A stretch of 15,833 bases of DNA from JBGQOG01 sp052113705 (GCF_052113705.1 NZ_JBGQOG010000037.1:1-15833); one strand, 5' to 3'; shown: positions 5,401-13,982, counted from the first letter of the stretch. The notes: generated by a model from the letters alone, not told the origin. A program made the numbers and translations.

Positions 5401-6263
5401 CGGCGGCAGGATTTGCCCGGCGGATGAGGCCGCAGCCTCAATGGCGCCGCCAGATTGGCGGAATAGCCGGTGCGCTTCATCAGTGGAATGGTGAAGGTAC
5501 CGGTGGTCACCACATTGGCCACGGCCGAGCCGTTGATCGTGCCCAGCATTGCCGAGGCAAGCGCGGCCGACAGGCCCGGTCCGCCCACCATGCGACCGGT
5601 CAGACCCCGGGCGATGTCGACAAACACCTCGCCGGTGCCGATCTTCATCAGGAGGCCGCCGAGCAGGGCGAAGAGGAAGATATATTCGACTGCGACGCCC
5701 ATCGGCACGCCATAGACGCCCTCGGTGGACAGCATCAATGTTGAGGCCAGCCGCCGCAGGTCATAGCCGCCGTGGCCGTATTGACCGGGGATTAGGTAAC
5801 CGAACCAGGCGTAAAGCAGCGCCATACCCATCATGATCACCAGCGGCCAGCCGAGGGCCATGCGCACCAGCACGAAAACCACCGCCATCAGGCCGATGAA
5901 GATCGGCAGATCCGCCGGCGTCGCCATGGCGCCGCGCATCACGATGTCAAAATAGCTGGATTGGATGTGATACCCGGGGATCAGCGCCACAATGGCCAGG
6001 GCGTAGCAGAGCAGCCGTACCCCGCCTCGCTCTGCCTGCAGCCCCAACGCCAGCAATCCTGCCGCTGCGACCAGTGAGAAGAAAGCTGCGCGCAGGATCA
6101 GCGCAGTGATCAGGCCGAAATAGGCTCCATAGATCACCAACGCGGTGACCAGCACGGCGAGGCCCGCATAGAGGAGGGAGATGGTGGCCACCTCCTTCCT
6201 TCCGCGATCTCCCGAACGGTACAGCAGCAAGGTGTCAAGAACAGGCGTCATTGTCCGCACCAC
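5397..6263 (-). CDS. TRAP permease, N-terminal part (before frameshift)
   Basis: This 288-residue frame holds the DctQ-like small domain and the first part of the DctM-like domain. Hydrophobic segments lie at about 27-50, 52-75 and 83-100, and more follow from about 115 to 165. The conserved blocks GVYGVPMGVAVEYIFLF, LTGRMVGGPGLSAALASAM and GTINGSAVANVVTTG then follow. After NLAA (residue 273) the frame leaves the family and ends in 15 unrelated residues. The start may be GTG at 6263, directly after the taxi stop, or ATG at 6251; the ribosome site is weak for both. If not corrected, this product is a truncated membrane protein. Confidence 0.8.
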   Translation of the reverse strand: MVRTMTPVLDTLLLYRSGDRGRKEVATISLLYAGLAVLVTALVIYGAYFGLITALILRAAFFSLVAAAGLLALGLQAERGGVRLLCYALAIVALIPGYHIQSSYFDIVMRGAMATPADLPIFIGLMAVVFVLVRMALGWPLVIMMGMALLYAWFGYLIPGQYGHGGYDLRRLASTLMLSTEGVYGVPMGVAVEYIFLFALLGGLLMKIGTGEVFVDIARGLTGRMVGGPGLSAALASAMLGTINGSAVANVVTTGTFTIPLMKRTGYSANLAAPLRLRPHPPGKSCRR

Positions 6264-7199
6264 TCAGTTTTGCTTATGCGCGTTGAAATATGCCTCGGCG
6301 CCGGCATGCAGCGGGATCGGCATGTTGGGCGCATCCGCGAGATTGATTGCCTTGGCCTGTGGGTGCACCTCGCCGAGTTCGGCCAAATTGTCGAAAATGG
6401 AGGCCGTCAGTTTCTCGACCAGCGCCGGATCGGCATCAGCTTTGACGAACAGAGTTGCGGGGTCATTCACCACCGAGACCGGCCCGGTCTGGTCCGGATA
6501 AGTCCCGGCCGGAATTTGGTAGGGCTGGTAGAAAGGGTATTCTTTGAACAGCGGCGCCATTTTGACTTCGTCCAGCGACAGCAGAACCATGTCTTCCTGC
6601 GCATCCAGATCGATCAGCGCGGCGGTCGGTGCACCCGCCAATACGACGGTTGCGTCGACCGTGCCATTGGTCAGGGCAGTAACCCCTTCATTATAGGACA
6701 GGAACTCGACATTGCTCTTGTCAAAGACGCCATAGGCCTCCAGCAGGCGCTGCGCGAGAACCGCAGCATTCGAACCCGGAGGGCCGAGGTTGATGCGCTT
6801 GCCTGCCAGATCCTCAAAGCCTGAAACGCCGGTGGATTTGATTGTCGCAACCTGCAAAACGGCGGGATAAAGATAAGCCATGCCGGCGACCGGTTGCTTG
6901 TCACCATCGAACGCGCCGGTGCCGGTGGCGGCTTCATACAACGTCGAGGAAGACGAGAAGCCAAAGGTCAGTTGACCAGCGGCAACGCGCCGGATGTTCT
7001 CCACCGAGGCGCCGGTGACCTCCGCCCGGGCGGTCGTGCCGTCCAGATGGGTATTGATGACATTGGCAACACCGGCGCCAATGACGTAGAAAAGGCCGCC
7101 GGTGCCGCCGGTCCCGATCGAGACGCGCTCTTGCGCGCAAGCGGGCATCGCCAGGCCCGAGACCACCGCTGCCGTGGCGATGAGTTGTTTGATGTTCAT
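6264..7199 (-). CDS. TRAP transporter solute-binding protein, TAXI family
   Basis: This 311-residue periplasmic receptor of a TAXI-type TRAP importer binds the substrate and hands it to the fused permease encoded next. A signal peptide is clear: MNIKQL, a hydrophobic stretch, and an A-C-A cleavage motif before Q23. The mature start VSIGTGGTGGLFYVIGAGVAN is the hallmark of the family. Further family segments are FGFSSSSTLYEA, LAGKRINLGPPGSNAAVLAQRLLEAYG and the end HAGAEAYFNAH. The ATG at 7199 follows GGGAGGAG. It lies 29 bases after tetR and abuts the permease start. Known ligands of TAXI proteins include dicarboxylates and amino acids; the ligand here cannot be read from sequence. Confidence 0.93.
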   Translation of the reverse strand: MNIKQLIATAAVVSGLAMPACAQERVSIGTGGTGGLFYVIGAGVANVINTHLDGTTARAEVTGASVENIRRVAAGQLTFGFSSSSTLYEAATGTGAFDGDKQPVAGMAYLYPAVLQVATIKSTGVSGFEDLAGKRINLGPPGSNAAVLAQRLLEAYGVFDKSNVEFLSYNEGVTALTNGTVDATVVLAGAPTAALIDLDAQEDMVLLSLDEVKMAPLFKEYPFYQPYQIPAGTYPDQTGPVSVVNDPATLFVKADADPALVEKLTASIFDNLAELGEVHPQAKAINLADAPNMPIPLHAGAEAYFNAHKQN

Positions 7200-7228
7200 C
7201 GTGTACTCCTCCCTATTTAAGTCGTGAT

Positions 7229-7894
7229 TTATTTTGTTGTTTCAGGTATTTGCTCCGATACCAGCGCCACCAGACTTGCATGTGTCGCACTGACGAGAGC
7301 TTCGATTGCGGCGTCGTGATCTGCGCCATCGGCGCGGCCATCTGACAGCCGGTTGATCCGTTCCGGGTTGATGAGCGTGTAATAGAGGCCCCCCAGCAGA
7401 AACTGACTGCGCCAGACGATGCCTTCACGCGCGACGCCCGGCAGGCAGTCGGCGATGGCGTCGATGAACTCGCGCGTCGTGTCGTCGAAGGATTCCGCGA
7501 TAATATTTCGGGCGGCAGGATCGCCCTCGGCTGAGAGCACCGCGCGCATCCGGGTGAATTGGGCGCCACCGCCGGAATCGGTGGACGATGCAAAGGCCGG
7601 CAGCAGATAGGAGCGCAGGATTGCCGTCAGCCTGCTGTGCGGGTCGGCGATCCGCATGGCTTCCCCCAAAAGCTCGCGGCGGCGCATGTTCATCGGGCGG
7701 GTATGGCGCGCATAGATCGCGCTCAGCAGGCCGATACGGTCGGTGAAATGGTAGTTCAGGCCCGAGACGGCCACGCCGGCTTCCCGCGCAATTTCCCGCA
7801 GGGAGACTGCACCAAAGCCACGTTCGGCAAAGAGCCGCTCTGCCACATCCAGGATTGTGACCTGCGTTCCATGTTGGCCATTTGATTTGCGCAT
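7229..7894 (-). CDS. TetR/AcrR-family transcriptional regulator
   Basis: This 221-residue protein has an N-terminal helix-turn-helix at about residues 12-60: ILDVAERLFAERGF, VSLREIAREAGVA and SGLNYHFTDRIGLL. It matches the TetR pattern, with NYHF in place of the more common LYYHF. The C-terminal ligand domain (about 65-215) is divergent and shows a FLLGGLYYTL stretch near 166-175. The ATG at 7894 has only a weak AAAGA ribosome site. As first gene of the operon, with two palindromes upstream, it probably represses itself and the transport and lactonase genes until an effector binds. The effector is unknown. Confidence 0.92.
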   Translation of the reverse strand: MRKSNGQHGTQVTILDVAERLFAERGFGAVSLREIAREAGVAVSGLNYHFTDRIGLLSAIYARHTRPMNMRRRELLGEAMRIADPHSRLTAILRSYLLPAFASSTDSGGGAQFTRMRAVLSAEGDPAARNIIAESFDDTTREFIDAIADCLPGVAREGIVWRSQFLLGGLYYTLINPERINRLSDGRADGADHDAAIEALVSATHASLVALVSEQIPETTK

Positions 7895-7922
7895 GTGATC
7901 TTTTTCCGATTCCGCCGAATTT

Positions 7923-7934
7923 GTACATATGTAC
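7923..7934. promoter_or_regulatory. Probable TetR operator 1
   Basis: Perfect 12-base palindrome GTACATATGTAC, extended on both sides to the pattern TTnGTAC...GTACnAA. It ends 28 bases upstream of the tetR start codon. An identical copy lies at 7964. Confidence 0.7.
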
Positions 7935-7936
7935 TA

Positions 7937-7942
7937 ATAATA
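7937..7942 (-). promoter_or_regulatory. Possible -10 element of the tetR operon
   Basis: On the minus strand this reads TATTAT, between the two palindromes. A matching -35 element is weak, so the call is tentative. A promoter here would be blocked by protein bound at either palindrome. Confidence 0.3.
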
Positions 7943-7963
7943 GATGCATGAGTCCATATTTTT

Positions 7964-7975
7964 GTACATATGTAC
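7964..7975. promoter_or_regulatory. Probable TetR operator 2
   Basis: Second exact copy of GTACATATGTAC with the same TTn...nAA extension, 41 bases from the first copy, close to four helical turns. The local sequence is AT-rich against a GC-rich background, as is usual for a promoter. Confidence 0.7.
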
Positions 7976-8650
7976 GAATTTTTGACGAACAAAGGCGCTT
8001 TGTCGAGGCAAGGCGCCACAATAGAACGTAAATTTTGTTTTTAAATCAGCGTGTTGATGTGGAGGTATCCAGCGCTGTGTTGCGCAAACCGGTTGGAAAT
8101 TCGCGGCGGGAATGCAGCCTGTGAACGGCGCTGAATGAGCAGTTGGTCCCGAGAGGGGGCAATACCGGCAACCCATTTTCGGACAATACTGCGCTGGAAC
8201 AACACGGATCGCCGCCCGCCGCCTCACAATAGGCAGGAAGCGGTAGACCTGATTGCGCGAAGCCGCGTGACTGCTATGGCGCTTGCCATCTGCGCAGTCG
8301 GGCGACGCCAGAGGCATCGGAAGACGTGCAGGTTGCAGCACTGGCGATATGGTGGAGGCCCGCGCGACAGGTGAACTTCTCAGGTCTTTCCTGCATCAGG
8401 ACATCACATAGCACGCATCCTGGTTGCGGGGCGTTGGCTTGTCGGGTTCGTGCTGGTCAAGCCATCTTATTCCGGCATATCTGAAAGCTTAATGTCTCGT
8501 CTAGTGATGGCTGCGCTGCTCTCATAGAGTTGCAGCACTGGCACGTTCAATTCGCGCCACGCAGATCATCAATTCAACGAACGCGGCTGTGCCGTGCGGC
8601 TTTGGCAATGGCACAGGCCGCCACAGCTGACCGGGAGGGAGAAATACAGA
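7976..8650. other. Spacer between the two operons, no supported gene
   Basis: About 675 bases separate the divergent operons. Reading frames here have no family signals or ribosome sites; the longest, on the minus strand (7934-8341), runs into the operator palindromes. The promoter of the capA-like/ABC operon must lie here, but I cannot place it with confidence. A 14-base direct repeat GTTGCAGCACTGGC occurs at 8332-8345 and 8529-8542. Confidence 0.5.
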
Positions 8651-10018
8651 ATGAAACAAAAGGGTGACTGGCGGGTATCTCTGGCCGGCGAATGCATGGT
8701 GAGCCGCCCCTTTTCGATGCACGAAGAGCCGGAGTTTCTGGGCGTCTGGGACCTGATCAAGGATGCGGACGTTTCCTACGGTCATCTTGAGATGAATTTT
8801 GCGGATCCTGAGGAATTGAAATGGCCCGCGCGGGGGCAGGGTATTGGCAGTTTCATGATGTCTGACCCGATCATCGCCCAAGATCTCAAATGGGCAGGTT
8901 TCGACATCATGTCGACTGCCCATAACCACAGCTTTGACTTTGGGGCCGAGGGCCTGGTCGCGACCAAAAAGCACATGCGGGCGGCGGGCATTGCGACGGC
9001 GGGCACCGGCACCGATCTCGAGCGTGCCTCTGAACCCGGCTATGTCGAAAAGAAAAATGGCCGGGTCGCTTTGGTCGCGACCTCTTCGGGCAACCAGCAT
9101 TTCATGTGGGCCAACCACGCCAAGGGCTCGTTCATGGCGCGGCCGGGGGTGAACCCGCAAAGGTTGCAATTCGTGTTCCAGGTTGATCCGGACACGATGG
9201 CGAACCTGAAGGATTTCGCGAAGAAACTCGATATCGTCAAGCCGCCGAAACATGGGCCGAAGGATGGCTTTGGCTTCCTCATTCCCGGCGCGCAGCAATG
9301 GGGCGACCCGGAATGCTTTGTCGAGGGGGAGAGCTGCGAAATCATCTCAACCTGCAACCCGCGCGATCTGGCCCGCAACATGCGCTCGATCGAAGAGGCG
9401 CGCTGCATGGCCGATCTGGTGATCGTCGCGCATCACTTCTCGGTGGCAGATGGCCCGCGCGGCGACCTGCCGCCTCGCTTTGTTCGTGAATTCGCCCATG
9501 CGGCGATTGATGGCGGTGCAGATATCTATGTGGGTCACGGCTGGCACAAAACCTTGGGGATCGAGATCTACAAGGGCAAGCCGATCATCTATGGCATCGG
9601 CAACTTCTTTGCGCATTCCGAATTCATCCAGCGGGTGCCCTATGACAGCTATGACGCCTGGGGCCATGATGTGGATGCGCTGCAAACGCTGCATCCGGCA
9701 TTGCATCCGCTTCATCCCGGCCTCGATACCCCGTCGCAGACCTGGTGGAGTTCGTGCATTTTGCAGGCTGAGATGAAAGAGGGCAAACTGGTGCGGCTGA
9801 TGATGCATCCGGTCGAAATGGGGCGTGAATCCAATAAGGAAGCGACGCTGCACCGGCGGACCGGCGGTGGGGATCACCCGCTGACGGAAGGCCGCCCTAT
9901 GCTGGCCAAAGGAGAGGATGGGGTGCGCATTCTGGAGCGGTATCAGCGTCTGTCCGAACCGTTCGGCACCAAGATCCGGATTGAGAATGGCGTGGGGATC
10001 ATTGACGTCACAACCTGA
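8651..10018 (+). CDS. CapA-family metallophosphatase-like protein
   Basis: This 455-residue protein is of the CapA/PGA_cap family, a calcineurin-like phosphoesterase fold first known from poly-gamma-glutamate capsule synthesis. Motifs in order: LAGECM (12-16, usually GD), GHLEMNF (44-50), STAHNHSFDFG (88-98), VAHHFS (259-264), VGHGWHKTLG (294-303, usually GHHPH) and IYGIGNFF (313-320). The likely metal ligands are thus kept, with variations at the first and fourth motif. There is no signal peptide. ATG 8651 is chosen because GGGAGGGAG precedes it; the frame is open further upstream without family similarity. It heads the peptide-type ABC operon, about 90 bases before the first ATPase, suggesting a role in processing the imported substrate. 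Confidence 0.85.
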   Translation: MKQKGDWRVSLAGECMVSRPFSMHEEPEFLGVWDLIKDADVSYGHLEMNFADPEELKWPARGQGIGSFMMSDPIIAQDLKWAGFDIMSTAHNHSFDFGAEGLVATKKHMRAAGIATAGTGTDLERASEPGYVEKKNGRVALVATSSGNQHFMWANHAKGSFMARPGVNPQRLQFVFQVDPDTMANLKDFAKKLDIVKPPKHGPKDGFGFLIPGAQQWGDPECFVEGESCEIISTCNPRDLARNMRSIEEARCMADLVIVAHHFSVADGPRGDLPPRFVREFAHAAIDGGADIYVGHGWHKTLGIEIYKGKPIIYGIGNFFAHSEFIQRVPYDSYDAWGHDVDALQTLHPALHPLHPGLDTPSQTWWSSCILQAEMKEGKLVRLMMHPVEMGRESNKEATLHRRTGGGDHPLTEGRPMLAKGEDGVRILERYQRLSEPFGTKIRIENGVGIIDVTT

Positions 10019-10108
10019 TCGCGCGCGGGAAATCAGTTCAGCGTGGTCGTCCTGCGGGCGGTCACGCGCCGCCGGTCTGAGACGGGCCGGAGGATGAGGG
10101 AGGAAGGC

Positions 10109-11104
10109 ATGGGCGCACATAAGCCCGACGATACGAACTTGCGAAAGGCACCGCTGTTGCAGGTGCGCGATCTCGGGGTCGCCTTCCCCGCAAGAGGCGG
10201 GGCGGAGACCTCTGTCGTTACCGGTCTCTCCTATGAGATCGCGGCGGGCGAAACGCTGGGGATCGTGGGCGAGAGCGGTTGCGGTAAAACCATGACATCG
10301 CTGTCACTGATGGGGCTGGTGCCGGGGAGTGGCCGGGTGACGGGAGAGGTGCTGTTCAACGGCCGCAACCTTCTGGCGCAGTCGGACCGCGAATGGCGGG
10401 CGCTTCGTGGCGCCGATGTCGCAATGATATTTCAAGAACCGATGACCGCCATGAATCCTGTGATGAAGGTGGGGGTGCAGATCGCTGAAGTCCTTCAGGT
10501 CCATGAAAAACTAAGCGCGCGTGCAGGTTTTGAGCGTGCGGTTGAATTGCTGGAAGCGGTCGGGATTCCCGCGCCACGCCACCGGGCCGGGGATTATCCG
10601 CATCAGCTTTCGGGGGGGATGCGCCAGCGGGCGATGATCGCCATGGCGCTGGCCTGTCGGCCCAAATTGCTGGTGGCGGATGAGCCGACCACGGCACTTG
10701 ATGTGACCATTCAGGCGCAGATCCTCGACCTGATTCTGGAGTTGCAGGAAGACACCGGCATGGCGGTGCAGTTCATCACGCATAACCTTGCCGTGGTCTC
10801 TGAACTCGCCCACCGGATTTTGGTGATGTATGCGGGGCGCGGCGTCGAATACGCGCCCGCCGAGCAGATTTTTGCAAACCCGCTGCATCCCTATACCCGC
10901 GGGCTGATCGAGACACTCCCCGATCCGTACCGCAAGGTTGAGCGTCTTCATGTCATTCCGGGCAGCCTCAGGGTGCAGCCCCGGCAGGGCTGCCGTTTTG
11001 CATCGCGCTGCCGCCTCGCGACCGAAGAATGCCGCATCACCGAACCAATGATGCGGGAGGTTGAACCGGATCATTTTGTCGCCTGCCTGAAAGTAACGCC
11101 ATGA
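10109..11104 (+). CDS. Dpp/Opp-type ABC transporter ATP-binding protein (DppD-like)
   Basis: This 331-residue ATPase drives a peptide/opine/nickel-family importer at the inner face of the membrane. Walker A is GESGCGKT (54-61), the Q-loop is Q109, the signature is LSGGM (167-171), Walker B is LLVADEP (187-193) and the switch histidine is H225. The C-terminal oligopeptide domain has the usual Cys-rich GCRFASRC...C pattern. ATG 10109 follows GGAGGAAGG; GTG 10043 and ATG 10094 upstream are possible but less likely. It overlaps the next ATPase by ATGA, so the two are translationally coupled and probably act as a heterodimer. Confidence 0.95.
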   Translation: MGAHKPDDTNLRKAPLLQVRDLGVAFPARGGAETSVVTGLSYEIAAGETLGIVGESGCGKTMTSLSLMGLVPGSGRVTGEVLFNGRNLLAQSDREWRALRGADVAMIFQEPMTAMNPVMKVGVQIAEVLQVHEKLSARAGFERAVELLEAVGIPAPRHRAGDYPHQLSGGMRQRAMIAMALACRPKLLVADEPTTALDVTIQAQILDLILELQEDTGMAVQFITHNLAVVSELAHRILVMYAGRGVEYAPAEQIFANPLHPYTRGLIETLPDPYRKVERLHVIPGSLRVQPRQGCRFASRCRLATEECRITEPMMREVEPDHFVACLKVTP

Positions 11105-12045
11105 CGCCGCTTCTCGAACTCGACAAAGTCAGCATCCATTTCCCGACACGCGCCGGGCTCTTGCAGCCGCGCCTGATGCTGCGGGCGGTGGACAAAGTGT
11201 CCCTCACGGTGATGCGCGGTGAAACCCTGGCGATTGTCGGCGAAAGTGGCTCGGGCAAGTCAACGCTTGGCTATTCGGTGGCGGGGTTGCGGCCGCCCAC
11301 CACCGGCGGCATTCGCCTCACCCCGGCGCGCGCGCATCCGGCGGGCCGTGACCCGGTGCAGATCATTTTTCAGGATCCGTTTTCGGCGCTTGATCCCCGG
11401 ATGACGGTCGAAGATATCGTCAGCGAGCCCCTGCGCCTGACCGAGGTCGGGCGGAAGCTGCGAAGGGACCGGGTTGCCGAGGTGCTGGAGCAGGTGGGCA
11501 TGCCCGCCGATGCGGCAAACCGTTATCCCCACCAGTTTTCGGGTGGCCAGCGGCAACGCCTTGCGATTGCGAGGGCCTTGATCGGCGACCCGGAGCTGAT
11601 CGTTGCCGACGAGCCGCTGTCGGCGCTCGACGTTTCGATCCAGTCCAAGGTTCTCAACCTTCTGGCCGATATTCGGGAAAAGCACGGGATCAGCTATTTC
11701 TTCATCAGTCATGACTTTGGCGTGGTCCGGCATCTCGCGGACCGGGTTGCCGTGCTCTATCTCGGGCGGATCATGGAGGTGGGCCCGGCGGATGATATCT
11801 TCACCTCGCCCAGCCATCCTTACACGCAGGCTTTGTTTGAGGCCGTGCCACGGATCGGGCGGGGACGTCGCAAACGCGGCAGCGTTCTCAAGGGCGAAAT
11901 CCCCTCACCGATCCGGCCCCCGTCGGGATGTGTGTTTCACCCCCGTTGTCCCAAAGCCACCGCGATCTGTTCCACCGACCGGCCCGAGCTGTTGCCCGCG
12001 CCGGGGCGGCCAGAGCAGCTCTCGGCCTGCCATCACAAGGAGTGA
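11101..12045 (+). CDS. Dpp/Opp-type ABC transporter ATP-binding protein (DppF-like)
   Basis: This 314-residue second ATPase of the importer has Walker A GESGSGKS (47-54), Q-loop Q91 in IIFQDPFSALDPR, signature FSGGQ (146-150), Walker B LIVADEP (166-172) and switch histidine H204 in FISHDFGVV. The C-terminus has the oligopeptide-type GCVFHPRCPKA...C motif. The start ATG overlaps the stop of the previous gene in ATGA, and the permease gene follows after four bases. All nucleotide-binding motifs are intact. The substrate cannot be told from the ATPases. Confidence 0.95.
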   Translation: MTPLLELDKVSIHFPTRAGLLQPRLMLRAVDKVSLTVMRGETLAIVGESGSGKSTLGYSVAGLRPPTTGGIRLTPARAHPAGRDPVQIIFQDPFSALDPRMTVEDIVSEPLRLTEVGRKLRRDRVAEVLEQVGMPADAANRYPHQFSGGQRQRLAIARALIGDPELIVADEPLSALDVSIQSKVLNLLADIREKHGISYFFISHDFGVVRHLADRVAVLYLGRIMEVGPADDIFTSPSHPYTQALFEAVPRIGRGRRKRGSVLKGEIPSPIRPPSGCVFHPRCPKATAICSTDRPELLPAPGRPEQLSACHHKE

Positions 12046-12049
12046 GCCC

Positions 12050-13000
12050 ATGCTGCGCTATTCCCTCTCGCGTTTATCACAGGCAGTGCTGGTCATTCTG
12101 GTCATGTCCTTCTTGCTGTTTTTGCTGATCGGGCTGATGCCCGGCGATCCGATTGACAATATGTTCGAGGGCAATCCCTCGCTGACGCCGGAACTCATTG
12201 ATCAAATGCGGTCACTCTATGGCCTCGATCAGCCGGTGACCGTGCGCTACTGGAACTGGCTGGTGGCCGCGCTGCACGGCGATTTGGGCTATTCCAGCCT
12301 GTATTTCCGGCCGGTACTTGAGGTGCTGGTGCCCTCGATGCTGCAAACCGCCAAGCTGATGGCGCTCACGCTTCTGATTTCGGTGCCGCTGGCGATGGCA
12401 CTGGGGTCGCTGGCGGCACGCAAGCCGACCAAACTGGTGGATTCGGTGATCGGCATGTTTTCCTTTGCCGCGATTTCGCTGCCGAACTTCTGGGTATCCT
12501 TGCTGCTGATCATTTTGTTCTCGGTCAAGCTGGGTTGGCTGCCTGCCTCCGGAACGCCGATTTCCAATGATGCTTCCTTCGTGACGCAGGCGCGGCATCT
12601 GGTGTTGCCGGTCTCGGTGCTGGTGATGTTTCACGTCGGGCCGCTGATCCGCTATGTCCGTGCTGCCATGATCGAAACGCTGTCGGCAGATTTCGTGCGC
12701 ACTGCCCGCGCCAAAGGTGTCAGCGAGCGCGCGGTGATCATGCGCCATGCATTGCGCAACGCGCTTATTCCCATGGTCACTGTGCTGGCGCTCAGCTTTG
12801 GTCATCTGTTTTCCGGCGCCCTGGTCATCGAGACCATCTTCGGCATGCTGGGAATGGGCAAGATGATCTATGACGCGGTTGCCAATATCGACTTCAACCT
12901 CGCGCTTGTCGGGCTCTTGCTGGCGACGATTGTCGTGCTGATTTCGAACCTGCTTGCGGATCTGGCCTATGCCCTCCTGGACCCGAGGATCACGCTATGA
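12050..13000 (+). CDS. Dpp/Opp-type ABC transporter permease (DppB-like)
   Basis: This 316-residue membrane subunit is typical of the family, with an N-terminal LRYSLSRLSQAVLVILVMSF segment and LMPGDP near residue 30. The EAA loop reads VRTARAKGVSERAVIMRHALRNA when its two halves are taken together (about 217-240) and docks on the ATPase. Six hydrophobic segments are visible, the last before LLDPRITL. ATG 12050 is chosen because it opens the conserved N-terminus, with AAGGAG upstream; longer open sequence in this frame overlaps the previous gene. It overlaps the next permease by ATGA. Confidence 0.95.
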   Translation: MLRYSLSRLSQAVLVILVMSFLLFLLIGLMPGDPIDNMFEGNPSLTPELIDQMRSLYGLDQPVTVRYWNWLVAALHGDLGYSSLYFRPVLEVLVPSMLQTAKLMALTLLISVPLAMALGSLAARKPTKLVDSVIGMFSFAAISLPNFWVSLLLIILFSVKLGWLPASGTPISNDASFVTQARHLVLPVSVLVMFHVGPLIRYVRAAMIETLSADFVRTARAKGVSERAVIMRHALRNALIPMVTVLALSFGHLFSGALVIETIFGMLGMGKMIYDAVANIDFNLALVGLLLATIVVLISNLLADLAYALLDPRITL

Positions 13001-13956
13001 GCGATGTCAGCACCCCCACCACTGTCACCCGCGCGCCGCTTCCCCCGATCCAGACCATCTGGAGCCTGCGCTTTGAGAAATTCCGCAGTCACCGCATTGC
13101 AACGACCTCGCTGATCTTTCTGGTCGTTTTGGTTCTGCTGTGCCTCTGTGCCTGGCCGCTCAGTCAGTATCTTGGGATCAACCCGAACAAAACCAATTTG
13201 CTGGCACGTTTCCAGCCGCCCTCAGCCGCGCATTGGCTGGGCACCGACGATCTGGGACGCGATGTGTTGGTGCGGCTGCTTTACGGCGGGCAGGTCTCCA
13301 TCGCGGTGGGGGTCATCGCAACCTTCCTGATGGCGATCATCGGCGTCGCCGTCGGCGTCACCGCCGGGTTTATTGGCGGCAAGGTGGACGCGGTTCTGAT
13401 GCGGGCAACCGATTGCCTGATTGCCCTGCCGCTCATTCCGCTGCTGATCGTGCTGGGGTCGATTGACCTGACCAAGATCGGTCTCTCGGCCGCCGCTGCC
13501 AACTCGCCCATCTATATCTTTCTGCGGATCGTCATCATCATTGCGATTGTCGACTGGACCACCATGGCGCGGATCGCCCGTGCGGGAGCCATGCAGATCC
13601 GCGAGCGCGACTATGTGCGGGCCGCCACGGTGAGCGGGGCAGGGCGGAGCTATAATGTCTTTGTGCACATCCTTCCCAACATTTCCTCCCCGCTGATCGT
13701 GGCGGCAACGCTGACCGTTGGCCGGGTGATCTTGCTCGAATCCACGCTGAGCTTTCTGGGGTTCGGCATCGCGCCCCCCACCCCGACCTGGGGGAACATG
13801 CTGACCAATGCGCAACAGCTCATCATCTCGGCGCCGCATCTGGCGATTTATCCGGGGCTGTTGATCTTCGCCACCGTCATGGCCGTGAACTTTGTCGGCG
13901 ATGGTGCGCGCTATGCCTTTGACCCTCGGGCAGAAAATGAGGGTCGGTCGCATTGA
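12997..13956 (+). CDS. Dpp/Opp-type ABC transporter permease (DppC-like)
   Basis: This 319-residue second permease pairs with the preceding one to form the pore. The N-terminal FEKFRSHRIATTSLIFL segment with its first membrane helix, HWLGTDDLGRDVLVRLLYG (about 78-96) and the EAA loop around VRAATVSGAGRSYNVF (205-220) are the family marks. FLGFGIAPPTPTWGNML lies near 252-268 and FVGDGARYAFDPR ends it. Its ATG sits in an ATGA overlap with the previous stop. The binding-protein gene follows after 26 bases. Confidence 0.95.
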   Translation: MSDVSTPTTVTRAPLPPIQTIWSLRFEKFRSHRIATTSLIFLVVLVLLCLCAWPLSQYLGINPNKTNLLARFQPPSAAHWLGTDDLGRDVLVRLLYGGQVSIAVGVIATFLMAIIGVAVGVTAGFIGGKVDAVLMRATDCLIALPLIPLLIVLGSIDLTKIGLSAAAANSPIYIFLRIVIIIAIVDWTTMARIARAGAMQIRERDYVRAATVSGAGRSYNVFVHILPNISSPLIVAATLTVGRVILLESTLSFLGFGIAPPTPTWGNMLTNAQQLIISAPHLAIYPGLLIFATVMAVNFVGDGARYAFDPRAENEGRSH

Positions 13957-13982
13957 CCGACAACAATAACAGGGAGGACGAA

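Larger units (their letters stand above)
4309..6263 (-). pseudogene. TRAP transporter fused permease (4TM+12TM), frameshifted
   Basis: The two reading frames 6263-5397 and 5400-4309 are parts of one fused TRAP permease. Restoring one base in the GC-rich run at 5443-5451 (minus GCGGCGCC, expected GCGGCGGCC) joins them through AIEAAASSAGQILPP to VMGAAAFLMAEIIGVPYG. That bridge is a typical conserved stretch of this family. The joined product would be about 651 residues, the normal length. Either the gene is truly broken by a single-base deletion or the assembly has an error. It takes up the ligand delivered by the TAXI protein, using an ion gradient. The gene follows taxi directly and precedes the lactonase. 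Confidence 0.85.

Noticed and set aside
5397..5452. Programmed ribosomal frameshift in the TRAP permease
   Set aside because: No slippery heptamer or downstream structure stands out, and fused TRAP permeases are normally one uninterrupted frame; mutation or sequence error is simpler.
7934..8341. 135-residue minus-strand frame between the two operons
   Set aside because: No ribosome site, no recognisable family, odd composition, and its end overlaps the operator palindromes.
8522..9298. Long minus-strand frame opposite the CapA-like gene
   Set aside because: The plus strand has clear CapA motifs and a good ribosome site; the antisense frame is explained by codon bias.
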